Shown here: in pieces, positions 42,433 through 51,589 of the stretch | Position numbering within the stretch: the first letter of the stretch is position 1 | Layout: every line of letters starts with the position of its first letter | DNA from: Vondammii sp040505895 | GTDB taxonomy: Bacteria > Pseudomonadota > Gammaproteobacteria > Chromatiales > Chromatiaceae | Length of the DNA: 64,000 nucleotides | Assembly: GCA_040505895.1 (NCBI GenBank) | Contig: JBEVXU010000001.1 | Location: 62,001 to 126,000 of the forward strand | Reading direction: 5' to 3' | Position numbers and translations under genes: made by a program | Notes under the pieces: generated by a model | The model's input: only the letters and a program-made list of their open reading frames with translations | Databases searched by the model: none | Told to the model about the DNA's origin: nothing

Positions 42433-43023
42433 GATTTTCTCACCGACTAGTTCCTCCATAATTTGGACGATTTCAGCTTCAATTTCAGTTGAGCCAGACA
42501 GATGTGCCATTTCGGACAGAATAACGTAGGTATTAAGCTGAATCATAGAAAGTAAGTACGATACTTCAGAATCAGGAATATGTGGCTCAATATACCCACC
42601 AGCTCCTAGCTGGCCCAGTGGATTTTGCGACCCTCCATGAATATAGCTATGTAATATATCCTGAATTTTTAACTTCTCACTGGCCAAAACATCGATTATC
42701 GAATTCTTACCGGCAATTAAGTCGTGAAGACTTTTTGTTTTTGGCCATTTCTCATCGTTCATCGCCTGAAGCACTTCTTCCTCACAAGCAATTCGATTTA
42801 ACCAATAGGCCCGAAATACATACTCAAACAATGAACGAAACAATATATTGGCAGATACGAAATTTTTCTTTTGAATCAGTATTTGCATCGCGTCGCAAAT
42901 ATTGAAAGTAGAATAGAGCATGGCTCCTTTAAATTGAGTATTAACATCACTACTAATACTAATTTTCTCAGCAATTCTCCATGCTTTTTCTAAAAACTCT
43001 CTAGTATCAAATACGATCTTCAT
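42427..43023 (-). CDS. DUF5677/HEPN-like cassette protein
   Basis: A 198-residue, all-helical soluble protein. NILFRSLFEYVFRAYWLNRIACEEE followed later by SLHDLIAGKN and ILHSYIHGGSQ is the pattern seen in DUF5677 and related HEPN-like proteins (R-L-E--------W ... H---HG). No catalytic RxxxxH motif is certain, so nuclease activity cannot be claimed. It is a single-gene cassette whose stop falls inside attC 4. Such proteins are frequent integron and island cargo. Confidence 0.72.
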   Translation of the reverse strand: MKIVFDTREFLEKAWRIAEKISISSDVNTQFKGAMLYSTFNICDAMQILIQKKNFVSANILFRSLFEYVFRAYWLNRIACEEEVLQAMNDEKWPKTKSLHDLIAGKNSIIDVLASEKLKIQDILHSYIHGGSQNPLGQLGAGGYIEPHIPDSEVSYLLSMIQLNTYVILSEMAHLSGSTEIEAEIVQIMEELVGEKII

Positions 43024-43031
43024 TATTTACC

Positions 43032-43108
43032 ATTTAACGCCAACTTAACCGGGCGACTGAGGAGGCTCACAGCGACGAGGGCGCTCCGAGTTTAAGTTTT
43101 TGTTAGAT
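43032..43108 (-). other. Integron attC site 5
   Basis: 77 bp. On the minus strand it runs from ATCTAAC (perfect RYYYAAC) to GTTAAAT (perfect GTTRRRY). The interior is palindromic (AACTTAAACTCGGAGCGCCC ... CGGTTAAGTTGGCG). It follows the lipoprotein gene by four bases. Confidence 0.88.
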
Positions 43109-43111
43109 TCT

Positions 43112-43459
43112 TTACCCACCAAGGCTGGTAAATGGAACAAATTCTTCATCGATACCATGAACCCGAATACTTTGTAGTACCAAGTTATTGCCCCGCACAT
43201 AGCCTTGAGCCGTATACCTAAATGGGGTGGGATTGATAGGTGAGACATAACCGGATTGGATTTCAACACTATCTCCACCTATATTCTTGACGGTGCATTT
43301 TTGATCGATTGTCCTGAAGTTTTGCCCCAATTCCTGGCGCACAAGATAACCAGATGTACTACAAACGGCGCTTTTGCCCATTGAGCCAGCAATCGAGGGC
43401 TCGCTTTCACAGCCCCATAAAACTAACGGGGTGAGGAGAAAAATATGCTTCTTCATCAT
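43112..43459 (-). CDS. Cassette-encoded lipoprotein
   Basis: A 115-residue protein. A lipoprotein signal runs 1-17 with lipobox LWGC and Cys17; the next residue is Glu, which favours export to the outer membrane. The mature part is beta-rich with two further cysteines (AVCSTSGYLV, IDQKCTVKNIGGDSVEI) that could form a disulfide. No family recognised. It is the outermost gene of the array at the right end of the island. Confidence 0.7.
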   Translation of the reverse strand: MMKKHIFLLTPLVLWGCESEPSIAGSMGKSAVCSTSGYLVRQELGQNFRTIDQKCTVKNIGGDSVEIQSGYVSPINPTPFRYTAQGYVRGNNLVLQSIRVHGIDEEFVPFTSLGG

Positions 43460-43970
43460 TTGATAATCCGTTGTTTTCGAATCTAATTGTTGATTAGGTT
43501 GCCGGCACGTTTGCTGACTTAGGCCGCTGGCACGTCCGCTGAATTAGGCCGCCAAATTCCCCAATCAAGTTTGTCTTTGGAATGTCTCTGTGAGCAGAAA
43601 TGGGGGGAGGTCAGCATCCTGCCAGAGAATAATATTCCTTGTTGTTTGTAGGCTAACAGAGAATTTGTCATTAAGAAACCTGCTATCACAAATGATCGCT
43701 CAGGATCATTTGTGACCGCCTGTAGCCTATCCGAAAGCTCAATGGAAGCCTACCTTAGGGTGGTTGCAGGCATAAATTAATAAACAAAGGTTAGCTCATG
43801 ACTGAACACGTATCACGATGCGTCAGATTGACTCTGAGCTAAATACTTAAGTAGAGGTTATGGAAAGGCTTGAGGTATGGATGCGCCCTGGAAACATTGT
43901 TTTTTGCTTCCATATTGCTTCCAGAGAGCAAAAAAAAGCACCTACGAAAATCGTAAGTGCTTGATTTCAT
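43460..43970. other. Right end of the island: IS-like repeats and a palindrome, no gene
   Basis: An imperfect 26-bp direct repeat (TTAGGTTGCCGGCACGTTTG, then TTAGGCCGCTGGCACGTCCG, then a third partial copy) spans about 43494-43557 and resembles the repeated ends of IS21-type elements. CACAAATGATC (43687-43697) and GATCATTTGTG (43704-43714) form a perfect 11-bp inverted repeat without a T-run. I find no supported coding frame. Confidence 0.5.
43937..43962 (-). terminator. Intrinsic terminator of the tRNA cluster
   Basis: AAGCACCTACGA and TCGTAAGTGCTT form a near-perfect stem. On the minus strand it is followed by a run of seven T residues. It lies 8 bases past the tRNA-Lys CCA end and is supplied by the island, replacing the displaced terminator at 34053-34083. 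Confidence 0.8.
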
Positions 43971-44046
43971 TGGTGGGCCATGAAGGATTCGAACCTTCGA
44001 CCAATGGATTAAGAGTCCACTGCTCTACCAGCTGAGCTAATGGCCC
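43971..44046 (-). tRNA. tRNA-Lys (CTT), island integration target
   Basis: A 76-nt tRNA with encoded CCA. The anticodon loop is CTCTTAA (anticodon CTT), the T-loop is TTCGAAT and the acceptor GGGCCAT pairs with ATGGCCC. Positions 43971-44017 form the right attachment repeat (attR). The gene is intact because the island restores its 3' end. Confidence 0.95.
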
Positions 44047-44058
44047 AATCTGTAAAAG

Positions 44059-44135
44059 TGGGGTGGATAATGGGACTCGAACCCACGACGACCGGAATCA
44101 CAATCCGGGGCTCTACCAACTGAGCTATACCCACC
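44059..44135 (-). tRNA. tRNA-His (GTG)
   Basis: A 77-nt tRNA with encoded CCA. The anticodon loop TTGTGAT gives GTG. The extra 5' G that identifies tRNA-His is encoded (GGTGGGT). It is the third gene of the four-tRNA operon read leftward. Confidence 0.95.
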
Positions 44136-44157
44136 GTCGAACTTTTTGAACCTAACC

Positions 44158-44234
44158 TGGCACGCCCGGCAGGATTCGAACCTGCTACCCTCGGCTTAGA
44201 AGGCCGATGCTCTATCCAAATGAGCTACGGGCGC
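44158..44234 (-). tRNA. tRNA-Arg (TCT)
   Basis: A 77-nt tRNA with encoded CCA. The anticodon loop CTTCTAA gives TCT. The acceptor GCGCCCG pairs with CGGGCGT. Confidence 0.95.
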
Positions 44235-44245
44235 AGATGATAAAT

Positions 44246-44322
44246 TGGTCGGGGTAGAGAGATTCGAACTCCCGACATCCTGCTCCCAAAGCAGGCGCGC
44301 TACCAGACTGCGCCATACCCCG
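44246..44322 (-). tRNA. tRNA-Pro (TGG)
   Basis: A 77-nt tRNA with encoded CCA. The anticodon loop TTTGGGA gives TGG. The acceptor CGGGGTA pairs with TACCCCG. It is first in the Pro-Arg-His-Lys operon, an order also common in other gammaproteobacteria. Confidence 0.95.
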
Positions 44323-44516
44323 TGTATGGGTCTTCGCCTTTCAGCGAAGAGGCCGGAATAATACGCAGACAACGCCTTTGAGTCAACGAAAAACTGTCCA
44401 TTTTTCCGCTTCACTGTAAAAGAGTTCGCTTGCGTCTCGCCCACTACCTCAGCGGGCTATTACTCCTGCAATAGAGGGGCACCGAGGCACCCCTCCATTC
44501 GTTTCCTGCTGTAGGA

Positions 44517-45581
44517 TTAGTTGACCTTGGGGTCCAGCTCACCAGTGGCGTAACGATCCTGCATCGCCTCTATAGAGATAGCAGTCATCTTGTCTGCCAT
44601 ACCTGCAGAACCGAATGCCTCATAGCGATTCTTGCAGATTTCAGACATTGCGTTGGTGGCTTCTTTGAGGAACTTGCGAGGATCGAAGTTGCTCTTGTTC
44701 TCTTCCAGGTGACGACGCACGGAACCGGTAGAGGCCATACGCAGGTCGGTATCGATATTGACCTTGCGCACACCAGACTTGATGCCTTCGACAACCTCAT
44801 CGACCGGTACACCATAGGTCTGAGCCATATCACCACCGAAATCGTTGATGATCTTCAGCCAGTCCTGGGGTACGGACGAGGAGCCGTGCATTACCAGGTG
44901 AACACTGGGGATACGCTGGTGGATCTCTTTCACACGATCAATACGCAGAACCTTACCGGTAGGCTCCTGAGTAAACTTGTAAGCACCATGAGAGGTACCG
45001 ATAGCGATGGCCAAGGCATCAACACCAGTAGCCTTAACGAACTCAGCAGCTTCGTTGGGGTCGGTCAGCAGCTGATCCATATCCAGCTTGCCTACGGCAC
45101 CGTGGCCATCTTCCTCACCCATCTCACCGGTCTCCAGTGAGCCCAGGCAACCCAACTCGCCCTCAACGGATACACCGCCGGCATGAGCCATATCAACAAC
45201 GTTACGGGTCACGTCGACATTGTACTCAAAGGAGGAAGGAGTCTTACCATCAGCCTCCAGAGAACCGTCCATCATGACAGAGCTGAAACCGGACTGGATA
45301 GAACGTAGGCAGATCGCGGGTGAAGCACCGTGATCCTGGTGCATGCAGACCGGGATATGAGGATAGCTCTCAATCGCGGCCTCGATCAGATGACGCAGGA
45401 ACGGTTCACCCGCATAGGAGCGTGCACCCGCTGAGCCCTGTAGAATTACCGGGCTGTTGACTGCGTCGGCCGCCTTCATGATGGCCTGAACCTGCTCCAT
45501 GTTGTTAACGTTAAAGGCAGGCAGACCATAACCATGCTCTGCAGCATGATCAAGAAGCTGACGTAGGGAAATAAGGGCCAT
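44517..45581 (-). CDS. fba: Class II fructose-bisphosphate aldolase (Calvin-cycle subtype)
   Basis: A 354-residue zinc aldolase. It joins glyceraldehyde-3-phosphate and dihydroxyacetone phosphate, serving gluconeogenesis, glycolysis and the Calvin cycle. Zinc ligands and signatures are visible in CMHQDHGASP, VEGELGCLGSLETG, ALAIAIGTSHGAYKF, LVMHGSSSVPQ and GVRKVNIDTDLR. The length fits the Calvin-type subgroup (about 345-360). It is the last gene of the tkt-gap-pgk-pyk-fba cluster, 70 bases after pyk. Confidence 0.96.
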   Translation of the reverse strand: MALISLRQLLDHAAEHGYGLPAFNVNNMEQVQAIMKAADAVNSPVILQGSAGARSYAGEPFLRHLIEAAIESYPHIPVCMHQDHGASPAICLRSIQSGFSSVMMDGSLEADGKTPSSFEYNVDVTRNVVDMAHAGGVSVEGELGCLGSLETGEMGEEDGHGAVGKLDMDQLLTDPNEAAEFVKATGVDALAIAIGTSHGAYKFTQEPTGKVLRIDRVKEIHQRIPSVHLVMHGSSSVPQDWLKIINDFGGDMAQTYGVPVDEVVEGIKSGVRKVNIDTDLRMASTGSVRRHLEENKSNFDPRKFLKEATNAMSEICKNRYEAFGSAGMADKMTAISIEAMQDRYATGELDPKVN

Positions 45582-45651
45582 GGTATTCTCCTTTTCTCTT
45601 TAATTTCAGATAATTTGCGGTGGGATACTGCTATCAGCACCCGCCTGTAAT

Positions 45652-47121
45652 TTACTCAGCGTTCGGCTCCGGCATACTGTGTTCACCGACGCGCAGAATC
45701 TTCATCACATTAGTGCCACCCTCGACACCATTGAGATCACCTTTGGTGATAATCATCAGGTCACCCTTGCACACCAGACCGCGGCGTAACAGGTCATCTA
45801 TGATAACTTCATTCGCCTTTTGGCTATCGCAGCCAAAAGCATCGTCCTCCTCAAAGTGGAACCTTATCGGATAAACGCCTCGCAGCAAGGTCACCTTGCG
45901 GCGGGTTGCTACGTGTTCCGTAAGTGCAAAAATCGGTATGCTCGAGCTTATACGCGACATCCATTGCGGTGTTGAACCAGACTCAGTCAGAGCGGCAATA
46001 GCCGCCACTCCGAGGTGATTCGCCGTGTACATTGAGGCCATCGCAATCGACTCATCGACACGTCCGAACACAGAATTGAGCCGATGGTGAGAGTGGGTCA
46101 CCTTACTCTGTTTTTCCGCCTCCAGGCAGACACGCCCCATCGCAGCAACGGCTTTTACCGGATATTTGCCGGCAGCAGTCTCAGCCGAAAGCATCACCGC
46201 ATCGGTACCATCAAGCACCGCATTGGCAACATCAAACACCTCGGCACGAGTGGGCATCGGGTGCTCGATCATTGACTCCATCATCTGGGTCGCGGTAATC
46301 ACCACTTTATTCATTGAACGGGCACGTTTGATCAACCGTTTCTGTACCGCCGGCAACTCGGCATCACCGATCTCAACACCCAAGTCACCACGGGCAACCA
46401 TAATAGCCTCAGATGCCTCAATGATCTCATCGATCATATCCAGGGCTTCAGCCCGTTCGATCTTGGATACGATACCCGCCCTGCCGCCTGCCTCATGCAG
46501 CAGGCGGCGAGCCTCAAATACATCATCCGCACTCTGTACGAATGAGACCGCAAGGTAATCGGCCTCGATTCCTGCGGCAAAAATAATATCCGTCCTATCT
46601 TTGTCGGTAAGCGCAGGTGCAGAGAGACCACCACCCTTTTTATTGATGCCCTTGCTGTCTGAAAGTGGCCCACCGACCACCACCTTACAGCGCACCTCGT
46701 CACCCTCAACGACGTTGACAAAGAGCTCGATGGCACCATCCGCCAACACCAGAGTGTCGCCACTGCTCACATCATCGACCAACTCGGGAAAAGTTAAGCC
46801 GACACGCTGTTGGTCACCGTCACCCAAACCACAAGCGGCATCGAGGACAAAATTATCACCTTCAGCCAACTGGATGGGACCATTTTTAAAACGACCAACT
46901 CGAATTTTGGGGCCCTGCAAATCAACCAGAATGCCTACCTGACGTCCAATTGCTTCCGTCCGGTTACGTACAGCCTCCGCACGCCTGTTATGGTCGGCAT
47001 GACTACCATGGGAGAGATTAAGTCGTACTACATCAACACCTGCGCCAATCAGCGCATCAAGTACCCTGGGGTCATCGGTCGCCGGCCCCAGGGTGGCTAA
47101 TATCTTGGTTCTTCTAAGCAT
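45652..47121 (-). CDS. pyk: Pyruvate kinase
   Basis: A 489-residue protein. It converts phosphoenolpyruvate and ADP to pyruvate and ATP. Signatures: RRTKILATLGPATDD at the start, VVRLNLSHGSHADH, the catalytic SKIERAEALDMIDEIIEASEAIMVARGDLGVEIG, ATQMMESMIEHPMPTRAE and DGTDAVMLSAETAAGKYP. The C-terminal regulatory domain is present, so the length is normal. It lies 53 bases after pgk on the same strand. Confidence 0.97.
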   Translation of the reverse strand: MLRRTKILATLGPATDDPRVLDALIGAGVDVVRLNLSHGSHADHNRRAEAVRNRTEAIGRQVGILVDLQGPKIRVGRFKNGPIQLAEGDNFVLDAACGLGDGDQQRVGLTFPELVDDVSSGDTLVLADGAIELFVNVVEGDEVRCKVVVGGPLSDSKGINKKGGGLSAPALTDKDRTDIIFAAGIEADYLAVSFVQSADDVFEARRLLHEAGGRAGIVSKIERAEALDMIDEIIEASEAIMVARGDLGVEIGDAELPAVQKRLIKRARSMNKVVITATQMMESMIEHPMPTRAEVFDVANAVLDGTDAVMLSAETAAGKYPVKAVAAMGRVCLEAEKQSKVTHSHHRLNSVFGRVDESIAMASMYTANHLGVAAIAALTESGSTPQWMSRISSSIPIFALTEHVATRRKVTLLRGVYPIRFHFEEDDAFGCDSQKANEVIIDDLLRRGLVCKGDLMIITKGDLNGVEGGTNVMKILRVGEHSMPEPNAE

Positions 47122-47174
47122 ATAATCTCCGAGCTCCCGGCCTGGTCCTGCCAGGCCATGGAACTCTGCGATAT

Positions 47175-48356
47175 TTATTCAGCGGCACGCGCTTCCAGCA
47201 TGGCCACTGCGGGCAGTGTTTTGCCTTCCAGGTACTCCAGGAAGGCACCACCGGCGGTGGAGATGTAGGTCACCTTGTCGTAGATGTCATACTTCTGAAT
47301 GGCAGCGATGGTGTCGCCCCCTCCCGCCAGGGAGAAGCAGTCGGAATCAGCGATCGCCATGGCGACAGTCTTGGTGCCTGCACCAAACTGATCAAACTCG
47401 AATACACCGACCGGGCCGTTCCAGACCACGGTGCCTGCATTGGCGATGATTTCAGCCAGCTCCTGAGCAGAATCAGGGCCGATATCGAAGATCATATCGT
47501 CGTCGACCACATCGCCGGCGGCTTTTAGAGTTGCCTCGGCGTCTTCGGCAAACTCTTTACCGCAAACCACGTCGGTAGCGATGGGAATATTGGCGCCACG
47601 AGCCTGCATCTTCGCCACCAATTCCTTGGCGGTATCCACCAGACCATCTTCGCAGAGAGACTTACCGACATTGTTACCCATAGCCTTGAGGAAGGTGTTA
47701 GCAATACCACCACCAACCACCAGCTGGTCAACCTTCTCGGATAGTGCCTCAAGCACGGTCAGCTTGGTGGAGACCTTGGAGCCGCCGACAATGGCCACCA
47801 TGGGACGGGCCGGGTTGGCCAGGGCCTTGGCCAAGTTATCCAGTTCGCTGGCCAGCAGCAGACCGGCACAGGCGGTAGGGGCGAACTTGCCGGCACCGTG
47901 GGTGGAAGCCTGAGCACGGTGTGCGGTACCGAAGGCGTCCATTACGAAAACGTCACAGAGTGCTGCGTATCTTTTAGCCAGCTCTTCGTTATCCTTCTTC
48001 TCACCGGCATTGAAACGTACGTTCTCAAACAGCACGACTTCACCATCAGCAACCTCGGGGGCACTCTCCAGGTAGTCGCCGAGCAGGCGTACGGTGACAC
48101 CCAACTTGGCGGACATATCGTCGGCTATCGGCTGCATGGAGTTGGCCTCATCCGCAACACCCTCTTCCGGGCGACCACGATGTGACATCACCTGTACTTT
48201 GGCGCCGGCTTTTACACAGTGCTCAATGGTAGGCATGGATGCTGTGATACGGGCATCGGAGGTTACCTTGCCGTCTTTTACGGGCACATTAAGATCGGCA
48301 CGAATCAGTACACGTTTTCCGGCGAGGTCGAGATCGGTAAGCTTGATGAAGGACAT
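47175..48356 (-). CDS. pgk: Phosphoglycerate kinase
   Basis: A 393-residue monomeric enzyme interconverting 3-phosphoglycerate and 1,3-bisphosphoglycerate with ATP. Signatures: KRVLIRADLNVPVKDGKVTSDARI, VMSHRGRPEEG, FVMDAFGTAHRAQAST, AIVGGSKVSTKL, VVWNGPVGVFE and SLAGGGDTIAAI. It is of normal length and intact. It lies 165 bases downstream of gap, a gap large enough for its own promoter. Confidence 0.97.
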   Translation of the reverse strand: MSFIKLTDLDLAGKRVLIRADLNVPVKDGKVTSDARITASMPTIEHCVKAGAKVQVMSHRGRPEEGVADEANSMQPIADDMSAKLGVTVRLLGDYLESAPEVADGEVVLFENVRFNAGEKKDNEELAKRYAALCDVFVMDAFGTAHRAQASTHGAGKFAPTACAGLLLASELDNLAKALANPARPMVAIVGGSKVSTKLTVLEALSEKVDQLVVGGGIANTFLKAMGNNVGKSLCEDGLVDTAKELVAKMQARGANIPIATDVVCGKEFAEDAEATLKAAGDVVDDDMIFDIGPDSAQELAEIIANAGTVVWNGPVGVFEFDQFGAGTKTVAMAIADSDCFSLAGGGDTIAAIQKYDIYDKVTYISTAGGAFLEYLEGKTLPAVAMLEARAAE

Positions 48357-48521
48357 AGAGAGACTCCCTAGGTAAGCAAATGTTCTTGATTTGAAAAGAA
48401 TTAGATAAAAACTGTAATTTTCAGCTAATACCTCTCGTGATCATTTCAAATGATCTGAGGGGAAGCAGAGCGGACGAGTAGTCGCCCACCCTGCAAACCT
48501 ACAGCAGGTTATAAAAACCTA

Positions 48522-49523
48522 TCAGTTAGCGGCAACGTACTGAACCAGGCGCAGCATGTTGCAGGTGTAACCGTACTCGTTGTCATACCAGGCAACCACC
48601 TTGACGAAAGTACTGTCCAGGGCGATGCCGGCACCGGCATCAAAAGTGGAAGGTGCAGAGTGACCACGGAAGTCAGTGGAGACCACTTTCTCTTCGGTGT
48701 AACCCAGCACACCCGCCATAGAACCTTCAGAAGCCTCTTTCATAGCAGCACAGATATCGCTGTAGTCAGCTTCATTGTTCAGCTCAATGGTCAGGTCAAC
48801 AACAGACACGTCTGAAGTCGGTACGCGGAAAGCCATACCGGTCAGTTTGCCGTTAAGCTCAGGCAGTACAACACCGACAGCCTTGGCGGCACCGGTTGAA
48901 GAAGGAATGATGTTCTCCAGGATACCGCGGCCACCGCGCCAATCCTTCAAGGAAGGACCATCAACGGTCTTCTGGGTAGCGGTTGCTGCGTGAACGGTAG
49001 TCATCAGACCACGCTTGATGCCCCACTTGTCATTCAGAACCTTGGCAACAGGCGCCAGACAGTTAGTGGTACAGGAAGCGGCAGAGACGATTGCCTGACC
49101 GGCATAGCTCTCATGGTTAACACCGTATACGAACATCGGGGTGCCATCTTTGGAAGGTGCACTCTGAACAACCTTCTTGGCGCCTGCGTCGATGTGCTTC
49201 TGGCAGCTCTCTTCGGTAAGGAAGAAGCCGGTGCAGTCGATAATGAGCTCAGCGTCCACTTCGCTCCATTTCAGGTCAGCGGGATCACGCTCGGCAGTGA
49301 GACGGATGGTCTTGCCGTTAACCAACAGGTTGCCACCTTCAACAGCGACATCACCGTCGAAACGGCCATGAACAGAGTCATACTTCAGCATGTATGCAAG
49401 GTAGTCGGCGTCGAGCAGATCGTTAATAGCGACAACTTCCAGATCAGAGAAGTCTTTTGCGATAGCGCGGAATGCCATACGACCGATCCGGCCAAAACCG
49501 TTAATACCAACTTTTGTAGTCAT
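48522..49523 (-). CDS. gap: Glyceraldehyde-3-phosphate dehydrogenase
   Basis: A 333-residue protein. It oxidises glyceraldehyde-3-phosphate with NAD(P)+, or runs in reverse in the Calvin cycle. The N-terminal Rossmann motif GINGFGRIGRMAFRA and the active-site ASCTTNCLAPVAKVL (nucleophile Cys in SCTTNC) are clear. HAATATQKTVDGPSLKDWRGGRG and WYDNEYGYTCNML complete the set. It is the second gene of the cluster, 77 bases after tkt. Confidence 0.97.
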   Translation of the reverse strand: MTTKVGINGFGRIGRMAFRAIAKDFSDLEVVAINDLLDADYLAYMLKYDSVHGRFDGDVAVEGGNLLVNGKTIRLTAERDPADLKWSEVDAELIIDCTGFFLTEESCQKHIDAGAKKVVQSAPSKDGTPMFVYGVNHESYAGQAIVSAASCTTNCLAPVAKVLNDKWGIKRGLMTTVHAATATQKTVDGPSLKDWRGGRGILENIIPSSTGAAKAVGVVLPELNGKLTGMAFRVPTSDVSVVDLTIELNNEADYSDICAAMKEASEGSMAGVLGYTEEKVVSTDFRGHSAPSTFDAGAGIALDSTFVKVVAWYDNEYGYTCNMLRLVQYVAAN

Positions 49524-49600
49524 ATTTATTGCTCCGTTAAACGTTTATCTAACTAAATTTTTCTGACAGGGCGCCCGTAGGCGCCCCACTACAGACAGGC

Positions 49601-51589
49601 TCAGGCGGTAACTGCGTCGATTGCACTGCCGACATTCGCCACAGTGAATCCAAACTCTTCAAACAGCTGGCCGGCAGGAGCGGACTCGCCGAAGCGATCC
49701 ATACCGATTACCTTGCCGTTCAGGCCAACATATTTGTACCAACCATCACTAACAGCGGCTTCCACTGCCACGCGGGCAGCAACAGCAGCAGGCAGTACAG
49801 ACTCTTTGTAAGCTGCATCCTGAGCGTCGAAGACGTTAGTGCAAGGCATGGAGACGACACGTACCTTCTTGCTCGACTCTGCAGCCGCCTTGACTGCCAA
49901 CTCAACTTCAGAGCCAGTGGCGATGACGATTGCATCAGGAGTACCGTTACAGTCAACCAGCACATAACCGCCCTTGGTAATAGCTGCAATCTGCTCATCG
50001 CTTCGTGTCTGGTGCTGCAAATTCTGACGAGAGAAGATCAAGGTGCTGGGACCATCTTTCTTCTCGACAGCACACTTCCAGGCAACAGCCGTCTCAACCG
50101 CATCGGCAGGACGCCAAGTGTCCATATTGGGGATCATGCGCAGAGTTGGAATCTGCTCGATCGGCTGATGGGTGGGACCATCTTCGCCCAGACCTATAGA
50201 GTCATGGGTATAGACAAAGATCGACTGAATCTTCATCAACGCCGCCATACGCAAAGCGTTGCGGGCATACTCTGAGAACATCAGGAAGGTAGCGCCATAA
50301 GGCACGAAACCGCCGTGCAAAGAGGCACCGTTCATGATGGCGGACATACCGAACTCACGCACACCGTAAGAGAGGTAGTTACCGTCGGCATGACCTCCTG
50401 TGATCGCCCTGGAACCTGACCATGTAGTGAGGTTGGAAGGGCTCAGATCCGCAGAGCCACCTAGAAACTCCGGCAGCAGTGGACCGAAGCCGTTGAGGGC
50501 GTTCTGTGAAGCCTTACGAGTAGCGGGAGACTCAGCTTTGCTATTAACCTCGGCGACAAACTTGGATGCTTCCTCTTCCCAGTTGGTAGGAAGATCGCCA
50601 GCCATACGGCGGGTAAATTCTGCAGCCAGATCAGGATGGGCTTCCTTGTACGCAGCAAATTTCTCATTCCAGAGATCTTCAGCAGCGGCGCCCGCCTCTT
50701 TGGCGTCCCAACCGGCATAGACATCTTCAGGGATCTCGAACGGGCCGTGCTCCCAACCCAACTGCTCACGAGTCAGTTGAATCTCATCGGCACCCAGAGG
50801 GGCACCGTGGCAGTCGTGGGTACCGGCCAGATTGGGGGAACCGAAGCCGATGGTGGTCTTGCAGCAGACCAGGGTCGGCTTGTCGGTAACTGCTTTGGCA
50901 GCCTCAGTGGCGGCATTCAGCGCATCGGCGTCATGTCCGTCAACGCCGGAGATAACGTGCCAGCCGTAGGAGTCAAAGCGCTTGGGGGTATCATCGGTAA
51001 ACCAGCCCTCGACGTGACCGTCGATGCTGATGCCGTTGTCATCCCAGAAAGCAACCAGTTTGCCCAGACCCAGCGTACCAGCCAGTGAGCAGGCTTCGTG
51101 GGAGATACCCTCCATCATGCAACCATCACCGAGGAACACATAGGTGTTGTGATCAACAATCTCGTGACCGTCGCGGTTGAACTGAGCCGCCAGAGTCTTC
51201 TCGGCCAGTGCCATACCGACACCGTTGGTGATGCCCTGGCCCAGAGGGCCGGTGGTGGTCTCAACGCCGGGGGCGTAGCCATACTCAGGGTGACCGGGGG
51301 TCTTGGCATGGAGCTGACGGAAACTCTTGAGGTCATCCATGCTGAGCTCATAACCCGTAAGGTGCAGCAGGGAGTAGATCAGCATGGAACCGTGGCCGTT
51401 GGAGAGGACGAAACGATCGCGGTCAGCCCAGTTCGGATTGGCCGGATTGTGCTTCATGTGGCCATTCCACAGAACCTCAGCGATATCGGCCATTCCCATC
51501 GGGGCGCCAGGATGTCCTGAGTTGGCTTTCTGCACTGCATCCATGCTGAGGGCACGAATCGCGTTAGCTAGGTTTCTGCGTGAGGACAT
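49601..51589 (-). CDS. tkt: Transketolase
   Basis: A 662-residue thiamine diphosphate enzyme that transfers two-carbon ketol units in the pentose phosphate and Calvin cycles. Signatures: SGHPGAPMGMADIAEVLW, FVLSNGHGSMLIYSLLHLTGY, the ThDP/Mg motif GDGCMMEGISHEACSLAGTLGLGKLVAFWDDN, THDSIGLGEDGPTHQPIEQ and the C-terminal domain with MDRFGESAPAGQLFEEFG. It is of full length. It heads the minus-strand carbon-metabolism cluster; AGGAGGGA just upstream of the ATG is an excellent ribosome site. Confidence 0.97.
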   Translation of the reverse strand: MSSRRNLANAIRALSMDAVQKANSGHPGAPMGMADIAEVLWNGHMKHNPANPNWADRDRFVLSNGHGSMLIYSLLHLTGYELSMDDLKSFRQLHAKTPGHPEYGYAPGVETTTGPLGQGITNGVGMALAEKTLAAQFNRDGHEIVDHNTYVFLGDGCMMEGISHEACSLAGTLGLGKLVAFWDDNGISIDGHVEGWFTDDTPKRFDSYGWHVISGVDGHDADALNAATEAAKAVTDKPTLVCCKTTIGFGSPNLAGTHDCHGAPLGADEIQLTREQLGWEHGPFEIPEDVYAGWDAKEAGAAAEDLWNEKFAAYKEAHPDLAAEFTRRMAGDLPTNWEEEASKFVAEVNSKAESPATRKASQNALNGFGPLLPEFLGGSADLSPSNLTTWSGSRAITGGHADGNYLSYGVREFGMSAIMNGASLHGGFVPYGATFLMFSEYARNALRMAALMKIQSIFVYTHDSIGLGEDGPTHQPIEQIPTLRMIPNMDTWRPADAVETAVAWKCAVEKKDGPSTLIFSRQNLQHQTRSDEQIAAITKGGYVLVDCNGTPDAIVIATGSEVELAVKAAAESSKKVRVVSMPCTNVFDAQDAAYKESVLPAAVAARVAVEAAVSDGWYKYVGLNGKVIGMDRFGESAPAGQLFEEFGFTVANVGSAIDAVTA

